Assembly (NCBI GenBank): GCA_030248065.1
Contig: JASAMV010003251.1
Coordinates: 62,001 to 126,000 of the forward strand
Length of the DNA: 64,000 nt
Direction: 5' to 3'
Source: Rhynchonema sp. JSB1_4
Lineage: Eukaryota > Nematoda > Chromadorea > Monhysterida > Xyalidae
Shown here one piece after another: positions 29,201-35,909 of this stretch. The first letter of the stretch is position 1; every line of letters begins with the position of its first letter. The translations under genes and the position numbers were made by a program. Below the pieces are notes generated by a model. That model saw nothing but the letters and a program-made list of their open reading frames with translations. It ran no database searches and was not told the DNA's origin.

Positions 29201-32200
29201 AGCTGACGGCCCACAAATTTCGACTGACGAAATTTGGCATCAGCAACCGCGACCACGGACCCACATACGCACACAATCTCAACTGTGTGTGGAACATCAG
29301 CGTGGATGATCAACACGCCGACAATCATTTGGCTGTGCTCAAGTTGGTTTCGGTTGCTTATTTTGAACGTGCAAAACAACGAGTTTTTTTCGAAATTTAA
29401 CTTTCTCAAATATTGTAGATTCACAAAATTGGACCTGGAGTTTCACAAGGATTGCGAATATGATCGATTGGTGATACGCGACGGTGCCGACATCGTGGCC
29501 ACAATATGTGGTCAGTACGTCGTCAGGCCGATGTGAGTAGACAGTTTTTTTGCGATTTATGCTTGGATTGCGGTTTTTTGTGCGCGTTTGCAATAAACGG
29601 ACTTATACTAATGTTGTCAATGCAACTGCCTGTGAATCGTGCCAACGCATCGCAGGATGTCTGTAGCGGCGTCAGTGTCGTTGACCAGTCCAGTAAACAG
29701 TGTGATTCGCGGAATTCCAGATACGTAATGCACCACAAACAATTCTCCGTCAATCTTGTCACCGACAGCTCGGTATCACAGTCCGGTTTCGAAGCGGTTG
29801 TTACGCTCAAATGGGGTTGGTTATGCTTGTTCTGAAACAAAATCATATTTTCTGTTGTTCCATTTAATTTTGATTTCAATTATTATGTTTCGCAGACTGC
29901 AGCGAAACGCACGAGGTTTCCGACCAAGAGCAGGAGTTCGACCTACTGGGGCGACTGACTATGCCTGATGGACGCTATTGGGGCAATCAGGATTGTGAGC
30001 ACACTTTCACGGCTGATCGCCCCGACAAGGTCATATCAGTTGAGGTCACACTGTTCGAGCTCAGATTGGACTACGATGATTGGATGAGTGTAAGTTGAAG
30101 CATATCGATGTTTCATTTTCTTGAGACATTCTTGGGTACATGACAGGTCAACGACGGCCCCTATGAGACGGCACCCGAGATATATCACAGACTGAAGGGC
30201 AGACGCCAGACTCCGTGGACGTTCACAAGGTTTTTAAAAAGAACATTTTCTCCTGTTTTTTTACGAAGTATAGTTTGTTTCAAAAACGAGCCCTCGTTCC
30301 AGCACGGGTGACACGATACTTGTGCACGTCCACTCGGAATATCAAAACGGTAATCGCACATTATGCCACGAACACTGTGCCGGCATCAAGCTCAAAGTGA
30401 AGGCAGTCGATCGTAAGAAAACTACTTTGTCCTTTTTATCTTTCATTTTTATCCTTCATCATCCGACTTCCTTGTTCGTTTGAAAAGGATGACATTTTGG
30501 CGTGCTAAGCGCGTTGATACATATTTCGTTTCTGACGATTGACCCGGATTATATGCCTGAGCTGTCAGGGCGTTACGGGCCGAAACGGCAACGTGTCAAC
30601 GTGATCTTGTGCAAAATCGACGTGCCCTCAAATCATCTGATCATATTTGACAATTTGATCATTTTTTTGAATATGCAAGCCTCACGCCAAACCAAGACAT
30701 TCAATGCTTCAGTTTTTCGATTTGAAATAAGCATTTATTTTTTATATTTTTCTTTATTTTTTTTGTAGAATTAACAAAAATAAATCAGGTAAAAAGTTAA
30801 AAAAAAAAAAAACAAAAATTAAAAAAAAAACAAAATTTCGAAAAATTAAAAAAAAAAAAAAATTAAAAATAATAATATTATAAAAATATAAATTATATTT
30901 TTTTTTATAATATAATTTGAATTATAAAAATTTATTTATATATATTCATATTTCTACTATTAAGTTAGAATATAATAAAATAATATATTAAATTTTTTTT
31001 TTTTAATATTAAATAAAAAAATAATTTATTTTTTTTTTTTAAAAAAAATCTAAAAAAAAATAAATAAAAAAAAAAATTAATTAAAAAAAAAAATTTTATA
31101 TTTGACGCATTTTAGCGAATTGCGGCGAGAATTACGCGCTTGTGTCGCACGAGAACAACGACGGAAATCGCATATTCACAGTCAACATTGACACCAGACA
31201 GTCGGACCTGGCCTACCGCCGTTGTCGCTATGTATTCACTGTACGTATAGTAACACTACGCCAACATGACCCCGATTTCGGAAGTGGCAGATTAGTGAAA
31301 CATTCGTACGTGGCAGCTGATTTGGTAAATGTTACACGTTGTGGATGAGGATTTTCTCTTTCTATTCGTTTTGTAAAAGGTCACCACTTCCGAAATCGGG
31401 CTAGTGTTGGCGTACAGTAGTTTGCCTCTATGTATTCGTGTTCATTTGATTTGGAATAATATAAATAACATTCAAACGTTCATGGACCGAAACCAAGTTT
31501 CGCTCAAATCCACCGCAGGCCGGAAAAGGTTCACAAGTGCACCTGCGTGTCTACAACATTCAATGGCCGGCCGATGACGAATGCAAGAACAGCTACATCG
31601 AGTTCCGATCCGGCGTACGTCTTCGCATTTTTATAACGCTTTTTTCGGTTTTACATAGGAAATTGGTAAACCGTTTTGGAGACATAAAGTTGTCTTTTAT
31701 AAAGTTTTGTCGCTCACGTAGGAAATTGGTAAACCGTTTTGGAAACATAAAGTTGTTTTTCATAAAGTTTTTCGCTCACGTAGGAAATTGGTAAACCGTT
31801 TTGGAAACATGAAGTTGTTTTTTTTATAAAGTTTTTTTCGCTCACGTAGGAAATTGGTAAACCGTTTTGGAAACATAAAGTTGTTTTTATAAAGTTTTTT
31901 CGCTCACGTAGGAAATTGGCAGACCGTTTTGGAAACGTAAAGTTGTGGGACATCTTGTTCCAGGATCAGGCATCGTTGCGGGAACGCCACTGCGGCGGCA
32001 CGAGCATGCAGCCCGTTGATTACATGACCACCATCAACCAAGTGGTCATCTTTGCCCAAGTCGGTGGCACGCCCGCTCTGTACACATTCACCCTGCGATA
32101 TTGGCTCAGCGACGGTACATCGGTGTTTTTGTGATTTTTGTTATTCATATGATGTAATATTATTTTTTCTGTCGTAAATTCAGACTGCAATCGACGAATT

Positions 32201-33845
32201 GAGGTCAAAGAGTCGGACGGCCTTTACGGCGGGTCGATAAGTGCGCCGACCACTTTCGTGCAGGGACGGACGTGTGAGACAGAGATCGTGGCTCCCAGGG
32301 GCTACAGGTGAAGCAATTTTTGTTGGTAGTTATTTGTAAAAGTCGCGCGTTATTAATGGTTCACCAGCTGCAATTTGGCAATAAACAGTTTGTAAAATTA
32401 CTTTTTTTCAGAATCAACCTAATATTCGGTCGTTTCAATGTGGACCAAACTGTCGATGAGCTTCACTGTCGCGACACTTATCTGGAGGTTTGAAGACGCT
32501 GAACATTCTGATTTTTTACAACGAACTTATTTTTTTCCTTCACCAATTTTTCCAAAAATTCAGATTCTCAGCGATGATATGGAAGCGCGCAAACACTGCG
32601 GCGGTTACAGTGTGCACATACCGGTTTACACAACAACATCAAATTCGGTCAAAGTGCGCATGGTCATGGGTCTCGTACAAGTCAACATTGACTATCGGCT
32701 CACCTACACTGTGTCCAGATCAGGTTTTGACACATTTTTTAATTTTTTTTGGAAAATGTTCATTTTTTCTGCCGCCTTTTTTTGCAATTTCAAGTCTGCG
32801 GCGGGAAGATCAGCGCGCTGTACGCATACCTGTCACCGCCAGCACTGGGCAACAGTCAATATCAGCCGGGTATCGATTGCGTATGGCACATCAAATGGGC
32901 CCGTCTGCATACCATGAAGGTGATTGTTTATCGGTGAATACCAAGATTATTTTGTATTACAAACAACCGCAACATGAGTTGTGCAGTGAGGTTTTATGTG
33001 AATGTTTCGACACTCGTTTTATAAGTTGCTTTCCATACTTCGTTTCTGATCGGCGGACTGCACATCATAAGTTTAGGGCTCCACCAGATAGACCCGAAAC
33101 CCGAAACAATGTTTTTCTATGTCCATGGTTCGGGTTTTGAAAAAAAACCCCGAAGCCCGAAACACGAAGCATGATAATCGAAAATGTTTCAACTGACTGC
33201 TGTAAATTGTTCACGTCAGCTACAAGTGGCAAGCCCGAAACATTTTCGATTGTCATGCTTTGTGCTTCGGGTTTCGGGTTTTTTTTTCAAAACCCGAAAC
33301 ATGGACATAGAAAAAATTTATGTTTCGGGTGTCGAGTCTATCTGGTGGAGCCCTTACCTTTTTTATGTTACACGAATGCCGTACATGTCTGTTACACGGA
33401 AGCGTCTTCCGTCGAACATTAAGCAGTTCAATGATCAGTTGATGGATTTACAGCTGCAAGTCTCCAGCGCACCGGCAACAGGCAGCCATTGTGCGAGCAC
33501 CAATCTTCCAACTAGCAATTCTGAGTGGGATTCGGATACGCGAGGGCGTGAAACATCGGTTGATGCAGTCGTAGTTACTAATCCGAACGATGAACAATCA
33601 ATGATCTGTCCGGCGGTAAATTCAATGAACTATGTCTAATCAAATAATTATTATTATTTTCTGGGTAAAAACTTAGTCAAAAATTGTTTCAGACCGGTGA
33701 CGAGCTCACGTATCAACCGGACACGAATCTGGTTGTGATGTTTCACTCGGACGGTGACTCGACCAACGACGGGGATAATTTCCGTGCCTATTTGGAACAA
33801 CAATTATTGACGGAAAACATTCTGATGCTTGACAATGACGCTTGA
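486..33845 (+). CDS. Giant multi-CUB secreted protein, cubilin-like (3' part of gene)
   Basis: More than 50 exons encode about 20 consecutive CUB domains plus half of an earlier one. CUB domains are beta-sandwich modules of about 110 residues that bind proteins, often through calcium. The usual landmarks recur: an opening Cys-Gly, an SPN(Y/F)P-like turn, C-x-W, a Cys-x-D-x-L segment and a closing F-x-A-x-Y strand. No EGF, protease, LDL-A or transmembrane segment appears between or after them. The last CUB runs straight into a TGA at 33843-33845. Cubilin, the vertebrate vitamin B12-intrinsic factor and protein endocytosis receptor, also ends in a long CUB array without a membrane anchor, which is why I call this cubilin-like. 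Function is inferred from that architecture only. Nearly every CUB begins at a phase-1 intron, the signature of a duplicated exon module. The 5' end (signal peptide, possible EGF region) is outside the window. Alternative: another nematode-specific CUB protein. Confidence 0.85.
1000..1150. repeat. TTTCAGCTGAAAATGTTTTG element, copy 1
   Basis: Shares TTTTCAGCTGAAAATGTTTT and CATTGTGCGACCAATA with 15000-15300 and, inverted, with 28255-28490. All are in CUB-gene introns. Confidence 0.6.
2069..2560. repeat. GCGGAATGC-type MITE, copy 1, containing a nested element
   Basis: The ends GGCTGCGATTAG and CTAATCGCAGCC are inverted. Inside are repeated GTGAGCAGATAAA and GCGGAATGCGGAA blocks, and a complete copy of a different element (2281-2457). 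Other copies: 9437-9757 and 43347-43639. Confidence 0.75.
2281..2457. repeat. ACACGAGCCCGATTTCGGA palindromic MITE, copy 1 (nested)
   Basis: Inverted ends ACACGAGCCCGATTTCGGAG and CTCCGAAATCGGGCTCGTGT. Inserted in the GCGGAATGC element, so it is the younger of the two. Confidence 0.8.
3119..3286. repeat. ACACGAGCCCGATTTCGGA palindromic MITE, copy 2
   Basis: Same inverted ends; lies in a CUB 3 intron 28 bp after an exon donor. The interior shares ACGTGGCTGCTGATTTGG with the other copies. Confidence 0.82.
4620..4988. repeat. Long palindromic MITE in a CUB-gene intron
   Basis: The arms at 4620-4752 and 4856-4988 are near-perfect inverted copies (TAACGATACGATTTAGCC ... GGCTAAATCGTATCGTTA) around a loop of about 100 bp. 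It lies between exons 4460-4597 and 5122. Confidence 0.85.
6221..6832. repeat. AAACGGTGTAAAGGTCAG palindromic element, copy 1
   Basis: GATATTTTCGAAACGGTGTA at the left is matched by TACACCGTTTCGAAAATG near the right end. Long inverted arms contain GTCAACTTTGACAGTCTGCT. Lies in the 4-kb CUB 5 intron. Confidence 0.78.
6973..7721. repeat. CAGGGTTGGGTTAAAAAAAG inverted element
   Basis: CAGGGTTGGGTTAAAA at the left and TTTTTAATCCAACCCTG at the right. About 750 bp, with no recognisable transposase. Confidence 0.7.
8058..8536. repeat. CAGGGTTGGGCAAAA inverted element
   Basis: CAGGGTTGGGCAAAAAACG and its inverse TTTTTGCCCAACCCTG define the ends. The arms are A/T homopolymer rich (AAAACGACG, TCAGGGAAAATCAAGG). 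A truncated relative is at about 5922-6120. Confidence 0.75.
9281..13327 (+). CDS. CUB gene exons, block 2 (CUB 5 end to CUB 7)
   Basis: Exons: 9281-9396, 9954-10086, 10684-10796, 10858-10986, 11073-11178, 11272-11407, 11929-12021 and 13186-13327. CUB 6 opens with ACGGTLHS at about 9954, has CEWVVEAG, then ELNLRE..CLSDFIEIRE, and closes near EYGFMIWYK. CUB 7 has FIASPLFG, ending with LIEWQAV. The donor at 10087 is a weak GTCTGT, but it restores the frame exactly as CUB grammar demands (FLLRELNLRE). Introns hold a GCGGAATGC element (9437-9757), a TATAGTCCA element (10290-10656), the ATGGAAAATGG element cluster (11416-11845) and two more palindromes (12171-12890). Confidence 0.75.
9437..9757. 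repeat. GCGGAATGC-type MITE, copy 2
   Basis: Contains GCATTCCGCATT and GTGAGCAGATAAACGGCGAA blocks in inverted order, and shares the internal segment TTTATGCTTTTGGTCAAAC with copy 3. Lies in the intron before CUB 6. Confidence 0.75.
10290..10656. repeat. TATAGTCCA...CTCATGAG element, copy 1
   Basis: TATAGTCCAACCACGTGCTC at the left and GAGCTCGTGGTTGCACTGTA at the right. The interior has GGGTTTTCGCAAACAAAAG, shared with 18975-19335 and 50550-50921. Lies between two CUB 6 exons. Confidence 0.75.
11416..11845. repeat. ATGGAAAATGG inverted repeat cluster
   Basis: GGGCGCCCTTAGTCAT and its inverse bound the block. Inside, the segment CCATTTTCCAATATGCCCTT recurs and a 79-bp unit is tandemly duplicated at about 11680-11838. 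Lies in a CUB 7 intron. Confidence 0.78.
12171..12352. repeat. TCCGGAAAT palindromic MITE, copy 1
   Basis: GGCGGGCTTAGGTTGAATCC at the left and GTGCTCAACCTAAGTCCGCC at the right. Same family as 53991-54172. Confidence 0.75.
12356..12890. repeat. GCGGATTAGCGGG inverted element
   Basis: GGCCCAATTCACCATGCAGC at the left and the inverse-like GCAGTGTGAATGCGGCC at the right, with GCGGATTAGCGGGTT repeated in both orientations. Confidence 0.65.
13496..16330 (+). CDS. CUB gene exons, block 3 (CUB 8, CUB 9, CUB 10 first half)
   Basis: Exons: 13496-13722, 14835-14959, 15303-15409, 15497-15586, 15647-15804 and 16163-16330. CUB 8 shows GLISSPNYPELYG and CPYDKLFLHN. CUB 9 opens CGATDIIVGP. At the end of CUB 9 two donors are possible; the one after 15804 gives phase 2, which matches the next acceptor at 16163 and supplies the opening Cys of CUB 10. 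CUB 10 reads LTNPQFPSPDTEPLDCEW. The exon ends GG in phase 2 and continues only at 20312, across a 3,981-bp intron that contains another gene. Confidence 0.78.
14059..14336. repeat. Long palindromic MITE in CUB 8 intron
   Basis: GTGAGAGTTATGACACGCG and CGCGTGTCATAACTCTCAC are the inverted ends. The arms of about 95 bp include CAAGCGGGCTTCTTCAGGC and its inverse. Confidence 0.85.
15000..15298. repeat. TTTCAGCTGAAAATGTTTTG element, copy 2 (most complete)
   Basis: TGGTCGCACAATGACTTTAT at the left and ATGGTCATTGTGCGACCAAT at the right are inverted ends. The interior includes GTGACGGGGCAATGACG. Confidence 0.7.
15936..16113. repeat. TATAGTCCA...CTCATGAG-type element, short copy
   Basis: AGTCTAACCACCAGCTCATG at the left against CATGAGCTGGTGGCTGGACT at the right; interior TTTCGAAACATTTCGAAAC. 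Lies in the intron before CUB 10. Confidence 0.6.
17036..17471 (-). CDS. Small secreted six-cysteine peptide nested in a CUB-gene intron
   Basis: Two exons on the minus strand: 17471-17414 (starting ATG, 19 codons) and 17283-17036 (ending TGA). The donor GTTAGT and acceptor TTTCAG join in phase 1. The 101-residue product starts with a clear signal peptide, MFTKVGLMALLLLWCHAQS, with a likely cut near residue 19. The mature part of about 82 residues is basic and has six cysteines spaced C-x4-C-x12-C-x16-C-x16-C-x5-C, that is three potential disulfides. The C-terminal portion, from WCKDIKKALK to EICDFVFKC, loosely recalls half of a saposin fold, but I do not recognise the family. The gene lies wholly within the intron 16331-20311 of the CUB gene, on the opposite strand. 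Role unknown; secretion is inferred from the signal peptide. Confidence 0.72.
17637..17767. repeat. A/T-rich microsatellite (ATT/AAT type)
   Basis: About 130 bp almost purely A and T, with runs of AATAATAATATTAATAAC, upstream of the nested peptide gene. Confidence 0.75.
17768..18046. repeat. Inverted element with AAGTTTCTAATTTCGCTGCC ends
   Basis: The left end is mirrored by GGCAGCGAAATTAGAAATTT at the right, and ACTCCCGTTCGAAGTCGA by its inverse. A related, shorter copy lies at about 29010-29135 in a CUB 16/17 intron. Confidence 0.72.
18171..18396. repeat. AAACGGTGTAAAGGTCAG palindromic element, copy 2
   Basis: A shorter version with the same ends and the interior ACATGAAACATTCCACGTTA, directly followed by another palindrome at 18397. 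Inside the large CUB 10 intron. Confidence 0.75.
18397..18657. repeat. Palindromic MITE in the large CUB 10 intron
   Basis: TAGTGTATAAGCCCCATTC ... GAATGGGGCTTATACACTA. Arms of about 95 bp include GGAGCGGGCTGGGTCG and its inverse. Confidence 0.82.
18975..19485. repeat. TATAGTCCA...CTCATGAG element, copy 2 plus adjacent partial copy
   Basis: A complete copy (18975-19335) is followed head to tail by a partial second copy, sharing GAAATGAAAGAAAGAGAAAC and the ACGCATGTATTTTTT segment. Confidence 0.7.
20312..25538 (+). CDS. CUB gene exons, block 4 (CUB 10 second half to CUB 14)
   Basis: Exons: 20312-20497, 20699-20820, 21600-21708, 22348-22506, 23144 to about 23340, 23578 to about 23725, 23812-24022, 24247-24370, 24980-25130, 25223-25331 and 25401-25538. 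CUB 10 resumes with NTNFLEVRDGR. CUB 11 shows STIQSPNYPHSYASN. CUB 12 opens CGGPITLSS, CUB 13 CGAMVTI, and CUB 14 CGGAIILTEW. CUB 12 and 13 are the most divergent; the donors near 23340 and 23725 were chosen by phase and are the least certain borders here. Confidence 0.72.
20931..21392. repeat. AAACGGTGTAAAGGTCAG palindromic element, copy 3
   Basis: Starts GTGGGTGATATTTTCGAAAC and ends in CATTTCGAAAATACCACCC. Lies between exons 20699-20820 and 21600. Confidence 0.75.
22545..22745. repeat. GATCGTCAACYAAAGTCGTC repeat
   Basis: A segment of about 50 bp (CGTCAGCTCAAAGCAGCGGTG) occurs twice in direct order, with an inverted GACGACTTTGGTTGACGA at the right end. Lies in the intron before CUB 12. 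Confidence 0.6.
22816..22982. repeat. AAACGGTGTAAAGGTCAG element, copy 4 (degraded)
   Basis: GATCGAAACGGTGTAAGC ... TTACACCGCTTCGGCGAAA with the shared interior CCACGTTAACAGCAGGCAAT. Lies before CUB 12. Confidence 0.6.
25627..25801. repeat. ACACGAGCCCGATTTCGGA palindromic MITE, copy 3
   Basis: Slightly diverged ends (ACGCTAACACGAGCCCG ... CGGCCTGTGTTGGCGC); lies in the intron between CUB 14 and CUB 15. Confidence 0.75.
25974..30412 (+). CDS. CUB gene exons, block 5 (CUB 15 to CUB 18)
   Basis: Exons: 25974-26158, 26642-26816, 27166-27330, 27565-27731, 28705-28837, 29186-29342, 29419-29532, about 29672-29815, 29896-30089, 30147-30229 and 30303-30412. CUB 15 is canonical: CAQVFYGTSGEILSPNFP, then CVNDYIK joined in phase 0 to the exon at 26642. 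CUB 16 has THTPGYPFFY, CUB 17 CEYDRLVIRDGAD, and CUB 18 GRLTMPDGRYWGNQDC. The acceptor of the 29672 exon is uncertain: one site 20 bp upstream is in the wrong phase. Confidence 0.8.
27838..27960. repeat. Short CCTAAG-type tandem repeat
   Basis: About 120 bp built from CCTAAG and CCTGAG hexamers, with relatives at about 34348-34385 and 47060-47092. Confidence 0.6.
28255..28490. repeat. TTTCAGCTGAAAATGTTTTG element, copy 3
   Basis: Opposite orientation to copy 2; contains CACAAAACATTTTCAGCT and ATAAAGTCATTGTGCGACC. Confidence 0.65.
30768..31100. repeat. A/T-only low-complexity tract
   Basis: About 330 bp of long A and T homopolymers with hardly any C or G, in the intron between CUB 18 and CUB 19. 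It is followed by a normal acceptor at 31115. Confidence 0.85.
31116..33845 (+). CDS. CUB gene exons, block 6 (CUB 19 to CUB 21, stop codon)
   Basis: Exons: 31116-31240, 31519-31614, 31964-32114, 32184-32307, 32412-32487, 32564-32723, 32795-32919, 33454-33615 and 33693-33845. Landmarks: CUB 19 CGENYALVSH with CKNSYIEFRSG; CUB 20 GGSISAPTTF and CRDTYLE; CUB 21 CGGKISALYAYLSPP. The last exon carries NLVVMFHSDGDS then FRAYLEQQL and stops at 33843-33845. No hydrophobic tail or GPI-type C-terminus follows, so the mature protein should be secreted or held by a partner. The acceptor before 33454 was chosen by phase 0 and by CUB spacing; a longer version of that exon is possible. Confidence 0.8.
31257..31414. 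repeat. ACACGAGCCCGATTTCGGA palindromic MITE, copy 4
   Basis: Starts about 16 bp after the donor of exon 31116-31240, with inverted ends and the shared interior ACGTGGCAGCTGATTTGG. Confidence 0.78.
31640..31945. repeat. About 60-bp tandem repeat ending at a CUB exon acceptor
   Basis: Five copies of a unit AGGAAATTGGTAAACCGTTT TGG-AAACATAAAGTTG with TTTTTATAAAG TTTT CGCTCACGT. The last copy runs into the polypyrimidine region of the acceptor at 31963. Length differences come from T runs. Confidence 0.85.
33075..33354. repeat. Palindromic MITE in the last long CUB intron
   Basis: AGGGCTCCACCAGATAGAC and GTCTATCTGGTGGAGCCCT are inverted ends. The interior is GAAACCCGAAAC-rich on both arms. Confidence 0.82.
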
Positions 33846-34667
33846 TGATGTTGATAATAACAGTCATAACACTTGATATAATAGTAATATGATTATAACT
33901 TTGGTTCTGTACATGTGTCAATGAGTTGCTGGCGTTCTGCTGTTTATGCGTGCGCAGGTGGCAGAGGCCGCACTCAGACAAACGCGAAAAGCGAAAAGCG
34001 AAAAGTTTTTCAGCGTAGTCATCATCCACAGCGCACGCCAAACAGCCTCTGAAACATTTTGTTTGAGCATCACTGTGGTTTAGGCCCGTGGTTTAGGAGT
34101 TGCTGTTGTGCTGAACTTTTCGCTTTTCGCATTTCGCGTTTGTCTGAGTCCGGCCAGACACCAGGCAAGTGAAAATTAGACTCTCAAAAGCAATGGTCGC
34201 ACAGTCATGGGCAACACTCCGCACGACGCGATATAAAATGGGAGCAAACTATAAAATGGGTTGGAAAATAGATTTTGCTGAAAAGCGTGCGTCCAGAGGA
34301 TTTGGGTGCGGTTCCTCACGATATCGTCTTTCTCACCGACTCATTTCAGCCTAAGCATAAGCCTAAACGTGAGCCTAAGCTTCATCCGCATTTCCTAATC
34401 CTGACAATCACAGAACACGGAAATATCTCCGTGTCAGGCAGCATGGAAATAGGAGGCATGGAACCGATGACAGAACCAGCGGGCTGACGTCATGGACGTT
34501 GCGGCGAACAGCCACCATTCACACGGTAATGTTTCCGGTTCCGTGATTATCAAAAAAATTAAGGAGCAAGGAAATTGGAAATACTTCTGGGTTCCGGAAA
34601 TACTTCCGTGCCACGCCAATGAATGAAATAAAGATGGAACTATTTCCGTGTGCCGCTGCTTCCGTAT

Positions 34668-35284
34668 TCAGTCCAGCTCCACCCTCAGAGGCTTCACCTG
34701 AGCTGATAAAGCACCTGCGTAAGCATACAAGTCGATCGATATAATTGTCTTGTCACGCGTTTCGTCAAATAGATAGTCCACCGTGAGAAAGCCGTCAGCT
34801 GTTTGCGGGTAGTCTTGTATGCTGATGCTAAACTATGGCATGTAATCGATAAGAAACACAGGAAGAATCATTGCTGCAAAAAGCAGTTGAACAACGGTTG
34901 TAATATTTGCCTCACAATAATACTGGGCCTTTTTTGTGCAGTTCACGCTGAAGCTTACAACATGATCAAGTTGATTCCGCTTACAATAATCATTGTTCTG
35001 GTGACTTTAAGAACGTCAACGTCAACCATCTATAACCCACCAAAATTGCCAATAATTGGTGTGTCGACCCCATACATGTGGGTTTCAACTGCCTTTACGT
35101 TTGCACTGCACTTTCTGTGTATGAACATCGGAGAACCATCCTGATACCTGCAACATCGTACAGAACGGCATGATGCGTGCATCATATGCCAACCGGAGAT
35201 TACAAGGAGGAATATCAAATTTAGGTGATTCAATGGAATCGCACCGCTCCCGTTTGGTCGCGTCCACGTGACGTTATTTTGCAT
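34668..35284 (-). CDS. Putative small secreted peptide, three exons
   Basis: Exon 1 is 35284-35148 (ATG start), exon 2 is 34947-34916 (only 32 nt) and exon 3 is 34798-34668 (TGA). The phases fit exactly: 2 into exon 2, then 1 into exon 3, with donors GTATCA and GTGAGG. The roughly 99-residue product has a hydrophobic segment LNLIFLLVISGW about 20 residues from the start, followed by a cysteine cluster (CRSVRCC...C), then an acidic and aromatic segment YYSDGFLTVDYLFDETRDK that vaguely resembles the first strands of a C2-like domain. No family is recognised. The N-terminal 20 residues before the hydrophobic core are long for a signal peptide, so an internal start or a signal anchor is possible. 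Evidence is splice logic and composition only. Confidence 0.42.
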
Positions 35285-35301
35285 TGAGAATTATTATTGG
35301 C

Positions 35302-35909
35302 ATGAAAAGTTTACTGCTGCCACTGATTTTTAACCAGTGTAACAATCGTTGCCATTAAGGCCTAACTATACTTCGTTCTCTGAGAGAACAAAGAACAAAT
35401 TCTCGCGCGCTGATTGGTCCACGTATGTTCAACAGCCAATCAGCGCGCGAGAATTTGTTCTTTGTTCTCTGAGAGAACGAAGTATAGTTAGGCCTTAAGC
35501 CTAAAATGAACGGCACACGATCCGATCTGATCACCAAATCTTTTAGTACCAGCGCAGATTGGGCTTAATATTACTGTGGTCAATTCAAGTCGTCAAATCA
35601 CATGTATTATTTCTCGCGCTCATTTCGAGCTCTGGTATAATATTGCTTGATTTGACGACAATATTTGACGACAGTACTATTATGGCCAAGATAATTGTCT
35701 GAACAACACAAGTGCACCGCGCAGCGACACAAAACTACCCCAGGATGATTTCAGCGCCTCCCAATCCGCTGCGTCTACGTGTCAACAATGTTGTGACCCA
35801 GCAGAATGTTCGAAAGCGTGTGCGACCACCAAATGCACGGGTGCGTGCTACGGCACGTGCATGCTTGGGGATGGTGTGTGTCATTGTTATGGCGATGCAT
35901 GTACTTGTT
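35302..35909 (+). CDS. Cysteine-rich peptide ORF with CS-alpha-beta-like pattern
   Basis: An open frame ending TGA at 35907-35909 contains 12 cysteines in its last 45 or so residues. These include C-x3-C, then G-x-C six residues before C-H-C, and a terminal C-T-C. The combination C-x3-C ... G-x-C ... C-x-C is the skeleton of cysteine-stabilised alpha-beta peptides (invertebrate defensins and relatives), so a secreted host-defence type peptide is one reading; that is inference. The core is 35730-35909. Two upstream signal-like exons are possible: ATG at 35302 (MKSLLLPLIF, donor GTGTAA, phase 2, fitting the acceptor at 35729) or ATG at 34962 (MIKLIPLTIIIVLVTL). I cannot choose between them. A perfect palindromic MITE lies between 35302 and the core. 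Confidence 0.4.
35355..35498. repeat. Near-perfect 144-bp palindrome
   Basis: TTAAGGCCTAACTATACTTC at the left and its exact inverse at the right, with arms of about 62 bp around CACGTATGTTCAAC. Very low divergence suggests recent insertion. Ends read TTAA. Confidence 0.88.
35570..35690. repeat. GTCAAATCAC...TCTCGCGCTCA element, copy 1
   Basis: CAAGTCGTCAAATCACATGT at the left and an inverted GATTTGACGAC at the right; shares ATGTATTATTTCTCGCGCTC with 47134-47270. Lies just upstream of the cysteine-rich ORF. Confidence 0.6.

Noticed and set aside
32438..33140. 159- and 216-codon plus-strand open frames
   Set aside because: They cross real CUB 20 and 21 exons in and out of frame and read through T-rich introns. 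The phase-consistent exons 32564-32723 and 32795-32919 explain the coding signal.
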